Shown here: in pieces, positions 14,503 to 22,767 of the stretch
Position numbering within the stretch: the first letter of the stretch is position 1
How the letters are laid out: each line of letters opens with the position of its first letter
Assembly (NCBI GenBank): GCA_031403955.1
Contig: JANNGR010000517.1
Span: 1-40,473, forward strand
Length of the DNA: 40,473 bases
Direction of reading: 5' to 3'
From: CAISIP01 sp031403955
GTDB taxonomy: Bacteria > Pseudomonadota > Gammaproteobacteria > Burkholderiales > Burkholderiaceae_C
The notes under the pieces: model-generated
Told to the model about the DNA's origin: nothing
The model's database searches: none
The model's input: the letters and a program-made list of their open reading frames with translations, nothing else
Made by a program: the position numbers and the translations under genes

Positions 14503-17076
14503 GTGTTCGCGCTGCTGAAAACATTCTCATGGCAGGAACTGCTGCACCACCCCTGGCGCAATGCCGCGGCCGTGGTAGCCGTGATGCTGGGGGTGGCGCT
14601 TGCGTTCTCGGTGTCGCTGATCAATGCCTCGGCCCTGTCCGAGTTTTCGCAGGCGGTTCGTTCAGTCAACGGCCAGCCGGACCTGGAGTTGCGCGCGGCG
14701 CAGGGCAGTTTTGATGAAGCGATTTTCGCCCGCGTAGCGACCGACCCGCGGGTTGCCGTGGCGTCGCCGGTGCTCGAATTTGCAACCTACGCTTTGGACC
14801 CAGCGGGAAAGCGGGTCTCACTGCGTGTCGTCGGTATTGATGCGCTGCAAGTGTCTTCGGTGGCCCCGGCGCTGATGCCGGTGCCAAACGCAACTGCCGG
14901 CCGGTTTGCAGTGTTCGCGCCCGACGCCGTATTCCTCAACGCGGCAGCGTCCAAGGCGCTGGCGATCGAGCAGGCGGCACCGGCCAGCCTGCAACTGCAA
15001 AGCGCGATGCAGTTACGCAGCATGAAAGTGACCGGCCGGGTCGGCGCCAGTGGTCCGCCGCTGGCGGTGATGGACATTGCCGCGGCACAGGATTTGTTTG
15101 GCAAGATCGGCTTGTTGTCGCGCGTCGATGTGCGCCTGAAGCCGGGTGCCGACCAGCAGGCCTTTGTGACCGCGCTGCGTGCCGATCCGCTGTGGAGCAC
15201 CAACCTGTCGCTGGCGCAGCCCGGCGATGCGACACAACGCATCAGCAATCTGTCGCGTGCCTACCGGGTGAACCTGACGGTACTGGCGCTGGTGGCGCTG
15301 TTCACCGGCGCGTTCCTGGTGTTTTCGGTGCTCGCCCTGAGCGTGGCCAAACGCGCGCAACAATTCGCTCTATTGGGTGTGTTGGGCCTTTGCGCACGCG
15401 AGCGCCTGCGTCTGGTGCTGGCCGAGTCGCTGGTGCTCGGAACGGTGGGTAGCTTGGCCGGTGTCGCGTTGGGCACCGGTCTGGCATGGCTGGCGCTGGG
15501 TTTGTTGGGCGGGGACCTTGGCGGTGGTTATTTTCCGGGTGTGGCGCCGAGCCTGCAATGGAACGGGCTGGCGGCGCTAGCCTACGGCACGCTCGGTGTC
15601 GCGGCGGCGCTGGCTGGTGGTTGGTTACCAGCACGCGCGGCCCAAAAATTACCAGCGGCACAAACACTCAAGGGCCTGGGGCTCCAAAGCCCGGCGCGCA
15701 GCCACCCCTGGCTTGCGTTGGTCTTGTTAGCGGCGTGCGGCGTGCTGAGCGTGGCGCCGCCGGTATTCGGCCTGCCCCTGGCGGCCTATCTCGCCATTGC
15801 GCTGCTGCTGGTCGGCGGCATCGGCGCGCTGCCGGCCTTGATTGCGCTGCTGTACGACCGACTTGCTCCGGTGCTGTCACACTGGTTGCTGCCAATGCTG
15901 GCGATCGAACGAGCGCGGCGGGTACGCGCGAGCGCCGCCGTGGCGGTTAGTGGCGTGGTGGCGTCTCTCAGCCTGGCCGTGGCGCTGACGGTGATGGTGG
16001 CGAGCTTTCGCGAATCGGTCACGCGCTGGCTCGATGTAGTCTTGCCGGCCGACATCTATGTGCGCACGGCCAGCGGCAGTGGTGCGGGCGAAACAGCCTA
16101 TTTCACGCCCGAGTTCGTGCTGGCGGTAGAACAGGTCCGAGGCGTGCAGAAAATTGCCACCGTGCGAACCCAGCCGCTGATGCTGGAGCCATCGCGCCCG
16201 GCGGTGGCGCTGCTGTCGCGCACCATTGGCGACGCAGCGCGCACGCTGCCGCTGGTTGGTGAACCCTTGCCGGTGCCCGCGGGCGCCGTTGCGATCTACG
16301 TCAGCGAACCCATGATGGACTTGTATGGCGCAATACCGGGAAGTTATTTCAAACCGCTTTCCGCCGTGTTTGCCGTCCCGACCGGTCGCACGTCAGTTGG
16401 CGATGCCACCAGCGCGTTTTTCGTGGCCGGCGTGTGGCGCGACTATGGGCGCCAGTTTGGCTCCATCGCGATCGACCGGAGCGACTTCGAGCGCCTCACC
16501 GGGGACCGCCGCGCCAACGACCTGGCGCTCTGGCTGGTGCCAGGCGCCGACAGCGCCACCGTGCAGCAGGCAGTGCGCGACGCGGCAAGGCAACAAGGCG
16601 GGGCAATGCTGATCGAGTTCGCCAGCGCCGGGGAAATTCGCGCCTTGTCGCTGCGGATATTTGACCGCAGCTTTGCCGTTACCTACTGGCTGCAGGCGGT
16701 GGCGATTGCGATCGGCCTGTTTGGCGTAGCGGCCAATTTCAGTGCCCAGGTGCTGGCGCGGCGCAAGGAGTTCGGCCTGCTGGTGCACCTCGGGCTGACG
16801 CGCCGCCAGATCCTGACGCTGGTGGCGGTCGAAGGCCTGGCCTGGACCGCCGTTGGCTCACTCGCTGGACTGGTCCTGGGCCTGGGTGTCAGCGTGATCC
16901 TGGTGCATGTCGTCAATCCGCAAAGCTTTCACTGGACCATGGACCTGCTGCTGCCGTGGGCGCGCTTGCTGGGCTTGTGTGTCGCGATGGTGGTTGCCGG
17001 AACCGGCACCGCCTGGCTCGCCGCGCGCGCAGCCGCCGGTTCCGACGCCGTGCTCGCGGTCAAGGAAGACTGGTAG
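14503..17076 (+). CDS. FtsX-like ABC transporter permease (two FtsX domains)
   Basis: A membrane protein of about 857 residues. It has an N-terminal transmembrane segment after SWQELLHHPWRNAAAVVAVM, a large periplasmic region, and two FtsX-type permease modules near 265-390 and at the C-terminal end (YWLQAVAIAIGLFGVAANF, then RRKEFGLLVHLGLTRRQIL). The layout matches MacB/LolE-like permeases of the DUF214 type used to extract lipids or lipoproteins or to expel peptides. GTG 14503 fits the conserved start; TTG 14455 would add 16 residues. Such permeases need an ATPase partner, and none is adjacent: neighbours are a dehydratase and a stress protein on the other strand. So it is an orphan whose ATPase must lie elsewhere. 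Confidence 0.87.
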   Translation: MFALLKTFSWQELLHHPWRNAAAVVAVMLGVALAFSVSLINASALSEFSQAVRSVNGQPDLELRAAQGSFDEAIFARVATDPRVAVASPVLEFATYALDPAGKRVSLRVVGIDALQVSSVAPALMPVPNATAGRFAVFAPDAVFLNAAASKALAIEQAAPASLQLQSAMQLRSMKVTGRVGASGPPLAVMDIAAAQDLFGKIGLLSRVDVRLKPGADQQAFVTALRADPLWSTNLSLAQPGDATQRISNLSRAYRVNLTVLALVALFTGAFLVFSVLALSVAKRAQQFALLGVLGLCARERLRLVLAESLVLGTVGSLAGVALGTGLAWLALGLLGGDLGGGYFPGVAPSLQWNGLAALAYGTLGVAAALAGGWLPARAAQKLPAAQTLKGLGLQSPARSHPWLALVLLAACGVLSVAPPVFGLPLAAYLAIALLLVGGIGALPALIALLYDRLAPVLSHWLLPMLAIERARRVRASAAVAVSGVVASLSLAVALTVMVASFRESVTRWLDVVLPADIYVRTASGSGAGETAYFTPEFVLAVEQVRGVQKIATVRTQPLMLEPSRPAVALLSRTIGDAARTLPLVGEPLPVPAGAVAIYVSEPMMDLYGAIPGSYFKPLSAVFAVPTGRTSVGDATSAFFVAGVWRDYGRQFGSIAIDRSDFERLTGDRRANDLALWLVPGADSATVQQAVRDAARQQGGAMLIEFASAGEIRALSLRIFDRSFAVTYWLQAVAIAIGLFGVAANFSAQVLARRKEFGLLVHLGLTRRQILTLVAVEGLAWTAVGSLAGLVLGLGVSVILVHVVNPQSFHWTMDLLLPWARLLGLCVAMVVAGTGTAWLAARAAAGSDAVLAVKEDW

Positions 17077-17090
17077 TTGAACGGTTGGGG

Positions 17091-17114
17091 ACATCCGACA
17101 TCCGACATCCGACA
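17091..17114 (+). repeat. short tandem repeat, 7-bp unit ACATCCG, about 3.4 copies
   Basis: Three perfect ACATCCG units and a partial fourth (ACA) follow the stop of the permease gene by 14 bases, in the 110-bp gap between the convergent permease and stress-protein genes. It could be a slippage-prone simple repeat; no coding role is apparent. Confidence 0.8.
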
Positions 17115-17187
17115 CAGTGTTGAGGACAGAGCTTGCCCACTGCGTGTGGCTGCGGTCTGTCCCACAAGGTTTCAGGTCTTCAGGTTT

Positions 17188-17625
17188 TCAGGAAGTAATC
17201 GCCACCAATACGCTGCAGTGGGCGTGTTCGATCAAAGCGCCCGAGCTTGAGCCGCGCCACCAGCGCGCCGCCCAGCCATCCAGATGTTTGTGGCCGACCA
17301 CGATCAGGTCGGCATTCACTTTGCGCGCGTAACCGGTGATCTCGCTCACGGTGTCTCCCACCAGCACTTCCCCATTCGCGGCGTGACCGGCCTCCGATAA
17401 CAATCGCAAGCCCTGGTCCAGGATGGTCTTGTAGCTTTCCTTTTCGCGTTCGGTAATTTTCGGGTCGTAAAAGCCGCCCTCGGCGCCTATGAAATCGATA
17501 TGGTGCGGCATCACGGCAACCAGCGTGAGCGTGGCGCCACTCCACTGCACGATGTCCTTGCAATCCAGCAGCGCTTTTTGCCCGCTTTCAGAACCGTCGT
17601 AGGCCAGCAAAATTCGCTTGTACAT
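17188..17625 (-). CDS. universal stress protein, UspA family
   Basis: A 145-residue single-domain Usp. The N-terminus YKRILLAYDGSESGQKALL is the first strand and nucleotide-binding Asp region. The C-terminal part has VNADLIVVGHKHLDG followed by RGSSSGALIEHAHCSVLV, which fits the ATP-binding pattern G-x2-G-x9-G(S/T), though the first glycines are partly replaced (GHKHLDG). The start has GGAG seven bases before it. Usp proteins help cells survive stress and growth arrest; no specific role can be assigned. The BNR gene ends 86 bases past its start on the same strand. Confidence 0.92.
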   Translation of the reverse strand: MYKRILLAYDGSESGQKALLDCKDIVQWSGATLTLVAVMPHHIDFIGAEGGFYDPKITEREKESYKTILDQGLRLLSEAGHAANGEVLVGDTVSEITGYARKVNADLIVVGHKHLDGWAARWWRGSSSGALIEHAHCSVLVAITS

Positions 17626-17711
17626 GATGCTTCTCCAGTTGATGGGCTTGGTTCACCGCAACGCGATTTGAGCATAACAGGTGGTCCACTCGGCTCCGGC
17701 GGCAAAGCCCC

Positions 17712-18809
17712 TCAAGGCACAATTCGCAGCGCTGCCACCGGCGGCAAGTCACGTGACAGGTTGTGCCAGCGTTCGCCGGCATTGGCGCTGACCCACAACC
17801 CGCCGGTGGTGGAAGCCATCGCCAAGGTCTGGCCGTCATTACTAACGTCCAGCGCATGGCGGTAGACCAGGTGGCAGGCATGGTCTTGCGGCAGGCCCTC
17901 GCCAAAACTGCTGAAACTGGCGCCGCCGTCGTCGGTGCGGGTGACCACCATTTTTCCATCGACCGGAATACGCACCGCATCGGCCTGCGCCGGAACAAAC
18001 CAGGCGCGCTGCGGGTTGTGCGGGTCGCAGGTAACCGCAAAACCAAATCCAGACGGCGCTGGCGCGGGAATCGCCCGCCAGCTTTGCGCGCCGTCGGTCG
18101 AGTGGTAGATGCCGCAATGGTGTTGCACCCACATTACGTCGGGCTGGGCCGCGCATTGCACCAAACAATGCGGATCCTGGATGTTGCCGTCTTCAACCCG
18201 TTCCTCGGGCATGAAATCGGCTCTCATGCCGGTCGCCGTCAGTGCCCAACTCTTTCCAGCGTCACGGGTTTGCCAGACACCGCCACACGACACCGCGACC
18301 GTCAGGTGATTTGCGTCGCGCGGGTCGACCAGCACCGAGTGGATACCGGCATGGTCGTAACCGCCGCCAAACCAATCCTTGCGCCGTGGTTCCTCCCATA
18401 ACGGCGTATTCAATTGCCAGCTTTCGCCACCATCAGCCGACTTGAATAAACCAGCCGGAATACAACCCGCCCACAGTGTTCCCGGCTCGGCCGCGCCACC
18501 CGCGGCCAAGGTCCAGATCAGGTCCACGCTCCACGGCGTGGTGTCTTCGGCCCAGGGCCCTTGTGTGGGTTTGAGCGGAAAGGACGGCGCCGCGATGTCT
18601 TGCCAGCTTGCACCCTGGTCCACACTCTTGCGCATTTTGACGCCGAAATGCCCCATGCGCAGCGCGCAATACCAGGCGCCGTCTCGCGGGTCGGCCAGCA
18701 CCTGCGTGACAGGCTCCCCGGCAAACTGGTGCGCCGCTATGTTCCAGCTTGTACCCTGCCCGCGCACTACGAACAAGCCCTTGCGGCTGCCAACGAGTAA
18801 GGTCTGCAT
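17712..18809 (-). CDS. BNR/YVTN-type beta-propeller protein (sialidase-like fold)
   Basis: A 365-residue protein built of repeats of the Asp-box type: KSVDQGASWQDI, KSADGGESWQLN, QTRDAGKSWALT, HSTDGAQSWRAI, RTDDGGASFSSF and SANAGERWHNL. These mark a beta-propeller of six or more blades like those of sialidases and VPS10 or photosystem assembly factors. No sialidase catalytic residues can be pointed out and there is no signal peptide (MQTLLVGSRKGLFVV), so it is probably cytoplasmic and not a glycosidase. AAGGAG lies six bases before ATG 18809. It is directly downstream of a MoaD/ThiS-like gene (35 bases), which looks like a two-gene operon. Confidence 0.88.
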   Translation of the reverse strand: MQTLLVGSRKGLFVVRGQGTSWNIAAHQFAGEPVTQVLADPRDGAWYCALRMGHFGVKMRKSVDQGASWQDIAAPSFPLKPTQGPWAEDTTPWSVDLIWTLAAGGAAEPGTLWAGCIPAGLFKSADGGESWQLNTPLWEEPRRKDWFGGGYDHAGIHSVLVDPRDANHLTVAVSCGGVWQTRDAGKSWALTATGMRADFMPEERVEDGNIQDPHCLVQCAAQPDVMWVQHHCGIYHSTDGAQSWRAIPAPAPSGFGFAVTCDPHNPQRAWFVPAQADAVRIPVDGKMVVTRTDDGGASFSSFGEGLPQDHACHLVYRHALDVSNDGQTLAMASTTGGLWVSANAGERWHNLSRDLPPVAALRIVP

Positions 18810-18844
18810 GCTGATCTCCTTGTGTCAGTCAGGGGTGGGCGCCA

Positions 18845-19114
18845 TCAGCCGCCAGTCAGGGCCTGCACGACCAGCACTCGGTCGCCTGGGTTCAATGGCT
18901 GATCCAGGTTGCGCCGGTCCTGCACCATTTGCTGGTTCACGAACACCGCCACATGCTTGCGAATCGCGCGCTGGTCGTCAAAAACATAATGCGCCAGTTC
19001 CGGCACTCTCGCCAACGCGGCTTCAAGCACGGCACGCAGCGAACCGGGCGCAACCGCCTGGGGCGCGCATTCGACATGGCGGCGCAAGCTGGCGGCGAAT
19101 TCAACTGCAATCAT
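18845..19114 (-). CDS. MoaD/ThiS-like ubiquitin-fold sulfur-carrier protein
   Basis: An 89-residue beta-grasp protein ending VLVVQALTGG, with the C-terminal diglycine that sulfur carriers need for adenylation and thiocarboxylate formation. The middle part, LRAVLEAALARVPELAHYVFDDQRAIRKHVAVFVN, and LDQPLNPGDRVLVVQA match MoaD/ThiS. ATG 19114 gives the compact domain; ATG 19156 would add 14 residues, and neither has a clear ribosome-binding site. The window holds another MoaD (28423-28674) in the true molybdenum cofactor operon, so this copy probably has another job. Its direct partner is the BNR propeller gene. No E1-like activating enzyme or JAB protease is adjacent. Confidence 0.85.
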   Translation of the reverse strand: MIAVEFAASLRRHVECAPQAVAPGSLRAVLEAALARVPELAHYVFDDQRAIRKHVAVFVNQQMVQDRRNLDQPLNPGDRVLVVQALTGG

Positions 19115-19167
19115 GTTTGCCGCTGGCGCAATATCAAGTGAAAGTGCTGTCTTCATTAGTGAAATTG

Positions 19168-19187
19168 TCTGGTGCCGATGCACCAGA
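19168..19187. promoter_or_regulatory. perfect 8-4-8 inverted repeat, candidate operator
   Basis: TCTGGTGC-CGAT-GCACCAGA is a perfect inverted repeat in the divergent region between the MoaD-like gene and the PhyH-like gene (start 19277). A regulator bound here could control both directions. No regulator gene is adjacent, so this is position-based inference. Confidence 0.45.
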
Positions 19188-19276
19188 GTCAAGCGGCTGC
19201 GGCAACCGGGTTGAGCCTGAACATCGCCCGTTATCATGGTCCGATGTGCCATGACGGCACTGCAATGCCACGAGCC

Positions 19277-20113
19277 ATGCTTAGCACACAACAACAAACC
19301 AATTACCAGAACGACGGCTACCTGGTGCTGCCGGATTTCAAAACAGCCGCTGACATAGCGGTATTGCGTGCCCGGGCGGCCGCCATCGTGGACGCTTTCG
19401 ATGCGTCTGAAAATATCTCAATTTTCACCACCAAAGAGCAGGACCGCCGGGTCGACGAGTACTTCATGGGTTCGGCCGACAAGGTGCGCTGCTTTTTCGA
19501 AGAAGAGGCCTTTGGGGCCGACGGCCGGCTCAGGCAGGACAAAGCCCTGTCCATCAACAAGATCGGGCACGCCCTGCATGACCTGGACCCGGTATTCGAT
19601 CACTTTTCACGCGGCCCTGCCTTGGCGGCGATGGCGGCCGGTTTGGGGCTGGTGCAACCACAAATCTGGCAGTCGATGTTGATCTTCAAGCAACCGGGCA
19701 TTGGTGGCGAGGTGCGCTGGCACCAGGACGCCACTTTCTTTGAAACCACGCCCATCAGTGTCACCACCTTCTGGTTTGCGCTGCAAGATGCGAACCGGGG
19801 CAATGGTTGCTTGTGGGTGGAACCCGGCGGCCACCGCGGCCCCCTGCGCGAACGCTTCGTGAAGGCCGGCAACGCCGCCAGCATCGAAAAGCTCGACACC
19901 ACGCCCTGGCCCGATGGACACACCGCCAAGCCTGTGGAGGTACGGGCCGGAACACTGGTGGTTTTGCACGGCCTGTTGCCACACTACAGCGCACCCAACC
20001 GCTCACCCGTTTCACGCCACGCCTACACCTTGCACGTCACCGACGCGCGCTCGGTTTATTCGCCGAGAAACTGGTTGCAACGCACCGATGCCTTGCCGGT
20101 GCGCGGGTTTTAG
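19277..20113 (+). CDS. phytanoyl-CoA dioxygenase (PhyH) family protein
   Basis: A 278-residue Fe(II)/2-oxoglutarate oxygenase-like protein. The metal ligands are visible: His and Asp in RWHQDATFF and a distal His in LVVLHGLLPHYSAPNRS, followed by the Arg-containing SRHAYTLHV that usually binds 2-oxoglutarate. Length and the INKIGHALHDLDPVF segment closely resemble PHYHD1-like bacterial members. ATG 19277 (MLSTQQQTNYQNDGYLVLP) matches the conserved start; upstream in-frame starts at 19172, 19244 and 19265 add unconserved residues. The natural substrate of these bacterial proteins is generally unknown. It is divergent from the MoaD/BNR pair. Confidence 0.9.
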   Translation: MLSTQQQTNYQNDGYLVLPDFKTAADIAVLRARAAAIVDAFDASENISIFTTKEQDRRVDEYFMGSADKVRCFFEEEAFGADGRLRQDKALSINKIGHALHDLDPVFDHFSRGPALAAMAAGLGLVQPQIWQSMLIFKQPGIGGEVRWHQDATFFETTPISVTTFWFALQDANRGNGCLWVEPGGHRGPLRERFVKAGNAASIEKLDTTPWPDGHTAKPVEVRAGTLVVLHGLLPHYSAPNRSPVSRHAYTLHVTDARSVYSPRNWLQRTDALPVRGF

Positions 20114-20154
20114 GGAAACCAGTCAGGGCGGCAGGCGCGCCCGTATGCGCGCAT

Positions 20155-20343
20155 TCACGTCAGCAGCACCAGTGCCCGCTCCCGCAGCTTGCGGGTATTC
20201 GCGGCACCGGCCTTGAAAGCCTCATCGGCATGTTTCTCGGCTTGTTGGTCTCCACCTGCGTCTATGTAGGAAGCCTGCATCACTCTGAACAATGCTTTAA
20301 GAGCGTCCGCGTATGCGGCGTCCATGATTTCGGTTTCGGTCAT
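20155..20343 (-). CDS. small hypothetical protein
   Basis: A 62-residue acidic, mostly helical protein (TETEIMDAAYADALKALFRVM ... KLRERALVLLT). It is supported by an AAAGGA ribosome-binding site six to seven bases before ATG 20343. I do not recognise a family. It lies 36 bases downstream of another small gene on the same strand (20380-20700), with which it may form an operon. Confidence 0.55.
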   Translation of the reverse strand: MTETEIMDAAYADALKALFRVMQASYIDAGGDQQAEKHADEAFKAGAANTRKLRERALVLLT

Positions 20344-20379
20344 CACTTTTCCTTTGCGAGGTAGTTTGCTTTGCGAGGC

Positions 20380-20700
20380 CTAACGGTAGCCTCGAACCTT
20401 CTCCGATACGAAAGCCGCTCGGGCCGCCGCGTCGTTTTCCTTCTTGTGCGCGAGACACCAAGACAGAAGTTCGGCAGGCAGTAGTTGCACTTTGACAGCG
20501 TATATCCCAACCTTCTGCAGGTCGCCTAGTGCATGCAATGCCACAACTTCCCATTCCACGAAAGTATCCTCGAAGCGCCGCGGATCGCGCGCGGTGGCTT
20601 TCACTTGAGCCCAGGTTTCCTCGGTGTACCAGGTAACCCCAACCACCATGGACCGGTTTTGCTTCTTCGCGCGAAGGCGCTCGATCAAAGGTTTCTTCAT
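20380..20700 (-). CDS. conserved-looking small hypothetical protein
   Basis: A 106-residue protein, MKKPLIERLRAKK then MVVGVTWYTEETWAQVKATA and a C-terminal FVSEKVRGYR. The WYTEETWAQVK segment, with a following Asp-rich FEDTFVEWE stretch, looks like a conserved bacterial hypothetical family but I can give no name or function. ATG 20700 is used; GGAG touches the start codon, so an internal start (Met17 or 18, near 20649) is possible. It is followed by a second small gene. Confidence 0.6.
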   Translation of the reverse strand: MKKPLIERLRAKKQNRSMVVGVTWYTEETWAQVKATARDPRRFEDTFVEWEVVALHALGDLQKVGIYAVKVQLLPAELLSWCLAHKKENDAAARAAFVSEKVRGYR

Positions 20701-20752
20701 CTCCGTGAATGGTAGCGCGCAGTTCGATACCTGGGCATTTGAGCCTGGTGGT

Positions 20753-21197
20753 TCAGCGCGCCGTGCCAAGTGTGCCCTGCACGCTGAGATCGATGCAGAT
20801 GCGAGCGGATCGCGCTACACCCGGTTGCCTTTTGATGAAACCGCGCCGCTCAAGTGTTTGCATCATTTGGTTGACACTTGGCGCGGAAACCAGGAAATGC
20901 CGCTCTATGTCCGACTCGGCCGGGGCCTGCCCTGCCACAACGATGGATGTATTTGGCGATGAACGCGAGGTAGTCGAGTTGGCGCTTGGTGGGGCGCTGC
21001 GAGGTGTCTTGTGCTGTTGACGTGCCAACGCTCTCCATACGCGTCAGCAGCCCACCCGGACAGGTTTCAACGATCAGAACGTTACCGTCTGAAAACTGGA
21101 TTTTCAGTTGCTGCGGGCCGTTGACAATCACTTGCGACACCTGCCGATCCTTCAGACGGTGTGTCAACGATTTCGAGTCGAATAGTCGCGCTTGCAT
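20753..21197 (-). pseudogene. winged-helix (LexA/MarR-like) DNA-binding protein gene with a frameshift
   Basis: Two overlapping minus frames together make one protein. The first (ATG 21197, GGAG four bases before) has a small N-terminal domain, then TKRQLDYLAFIAKYIHR, the start of a LexA-type winged helix. The second continues it as GQAPAESDIERHFLVSAPSV and NQMMQTLERRGFIKRQPGVA. The switch lies near plus 20930-20941 at GGCAGGGCAGG, where an extra four bases from a GGCAG duplication (or loss of one base) would explain the break. As written, the protein loses its recognition helix. A sequencing error is the alternative. Confidence 0.7.
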
Positions 21198-21346
21198 GAC
21201 GCTCCGGTAATGGTGGTTCGCGGGCGCTGCGGCCTGAACTTGAGTCAAGCAAAGAACATACGGTCCACCATGCTACATGCAGTTCATGTATGCGGCGATT
21301 CAGCGAATCGATCGGCTACGCGACTCGCGCTGCGGCGCCGCAATGC

Positions 21347-22531
21347 TCAATCAACCAGGCTGGCATACACCAGGTTGCGAAATAGCTGCCGGTAATAGGC
21401 TCGCTGGTTCGGAGCCTGAATCATCAAAACGGCGAACATGTCCTGCACCGGGTCGACAAAAAAGCTGGTACCAGCCATGCCGCTCCAGTAGAAGGTGCCG
21501 ACCGAGCCAGGCACCGCCGTCACACCCAGCGCCATGCGCACTGCAAAACCAAGACCAAATCCCTCACCCGGATCGAGCAGACTAGCGCGGGCGGGGATAC
21601 GTCCCAGGTGGTCGGCGGTCATGTAGTCCACGGTGCGCGGGCCCAACAGCCGAACGTCGTCGAGTTGCCCCTTGTTGAGCAGAAACTGAAGGAACCGCGC
21701 GTAGTCCATGGCCGTCCCAACCAGGCCACCACCACCAGACTCTAGCGCCGGTTGCTCGCGGATGTTGGACACGGTCATCAACACGCCGCCGTCGGGGTCC
21801 TGGCCAAAAGGCTCCGCGATCCGGCCGTGGTGCTCGGGCGCGGCGAAAAAACCGGCGTCGACCATGCCCAGCGGCGCAAATACCTCTTCGGACAGAAAAG
21901 CACCCAAGCTCTGTCCACTCAGCACTTCCACCAGCCGCCCCAGCACGTCAGTGGCGCGGCTGTATTCGCCAACACTGCCGGGTTGATCCATCAGGGCAAT
22001 AGCCGCCAGTGCCTTGGTAAATCCCGCGTTGTCTCGCCCCGGCACCCTGGAACTGATTTGCCGCTTGCGGTACTGCCGCTGCACGGCCGAATCACCGGAA
22101 AACTCGTACGTCAACCCAGCCGTATGGCGCAGCAAATCCTGGATCGTCGCCGCTTGTACCACCGGCGCCAGCGTCACCTGGCCATCGCGCTCCACCGCCA
22201 CCTGCTGGTTGGCGAACTCAGGCAAATACTTCGAAATCGAATCACTCAGCAACAATCGCCCCTGCTCCATCAGCATCATCACGGCTACCGACACAATCGG
22301 CTTGGTCATTGAATACAGGCGAAAAATGGAGTCGCGCGCCATCGCGACACCGGCACTTGGGTCCTGCGCGCCCAAGGCCTCAAACAAACCGATTTTCCCG
22401 TGCCGCGAGAGCAGGACCACCGCGCCAGGCAGCCGCTGCCGGTCGATTTCGGTTTGCAAGACCGTGATGAGGCGCCCGCAGCGCTCAGCGCAAAAGCCCA
22501 GTTCGGCGGGTCGTGTTATGGGTAGTTCCAT
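21347..22531 (-). CDS. serine hydrolase of the class C beta-lactamase/esterase family
   Basis: A 394-residue protein with the beta-lactamase (PF00144) pattern. SMTK in FRLYSMTKPIVSVAVMMLM is the SxxK nucleophile motif and YSRATDVLGRLVEVLSG provides the YxN-like tyrosine. QDLLRHTAGLTYEF and YWSGMAGTSFFVDP, the last at the position of the KTG-like box, are also typical. There is no signal peptide, so it is likely a cytoplasmic esterase or amidase of EstB/LovD type rather than an antibiotic-degrading enzyme. ATG 22531 has GGGAG eight bases before it. It lies 236 bases downstream of the reductase gene; whether it belongs to that operon is unclear. Confidence 0.9.
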   Translation of the reverse strand: MELPITRPAELGFCAERCGRLITVLQTEIDRQRLPGAVVLLSRHGKIGLFEALGAQDPSAGVAMARDSIFRLYSMTKPIVSVAVMMLMEQGRLLLSDSISKYLPEFANQQVAVERDGQVTLAPVVQAATIQDLLRHTAGLTYEFSGDSAVQRQYRKRQISSRVPGRDNAGFTKALAAIALMDQPGSVGEYSRATDVLGRLVEVLSGQSLGAFLSEEVFAPLGMVDAGFFAAPEHHGRIAEPFGQDPDGGVLMTVSNIREQPALESGGGGLVGTAMDYARFLQFLLNKGQLDDVRLLGPRTVDYMTADHLGRIPARASLLDPGEGFGLGFAVRMALGVTAVPGSVGTFYWSGMAGTSFFVDPVQDMFAVLMIQAPNQRAYYRQLFRNLVYASLVD

Positions 22532-22767
22532 GTATGTTGCTCCCGTATTGCTGGCGGGTTCCTGCCCCGAGTTTGCACCATCCCGATCGGCCGGCCACGG
22601 TCTTACACTGGTACCTGCCGTTGCCCGGCGCAACCAAAAGGAGACGGACAACCACCGAGCGGCACGCACGCGCAAGCCCCTCGAGGGAAGCCATTCACGT
22701 CCGGTATTCCTGAGCGCCCCACCGCGCCACGCAATTTGCCGGACAAAAATGGCTGGTCAGCTGAGCG

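Noticed and set aside
13559..14518. 319-codon plus-strand frame
   Set aside because: Antisense to the dehydratase, which has the PLP lysine and glycine loop.
17091..17114. CRISPR-like array
   Set aside because: Unit is 7 bp with no spacers.
17712..18809. Calling the BNR protein a sialidase
   Set aside because: Asp-box repeats only show the propeller fold; no catalytic residues or export signal were seen.
21347..22531. Calling the serine hydrolase an antibiotic beta-lactamase
   Set aside because: No signal peptide and esterase-like features; a resistance role is not supported.
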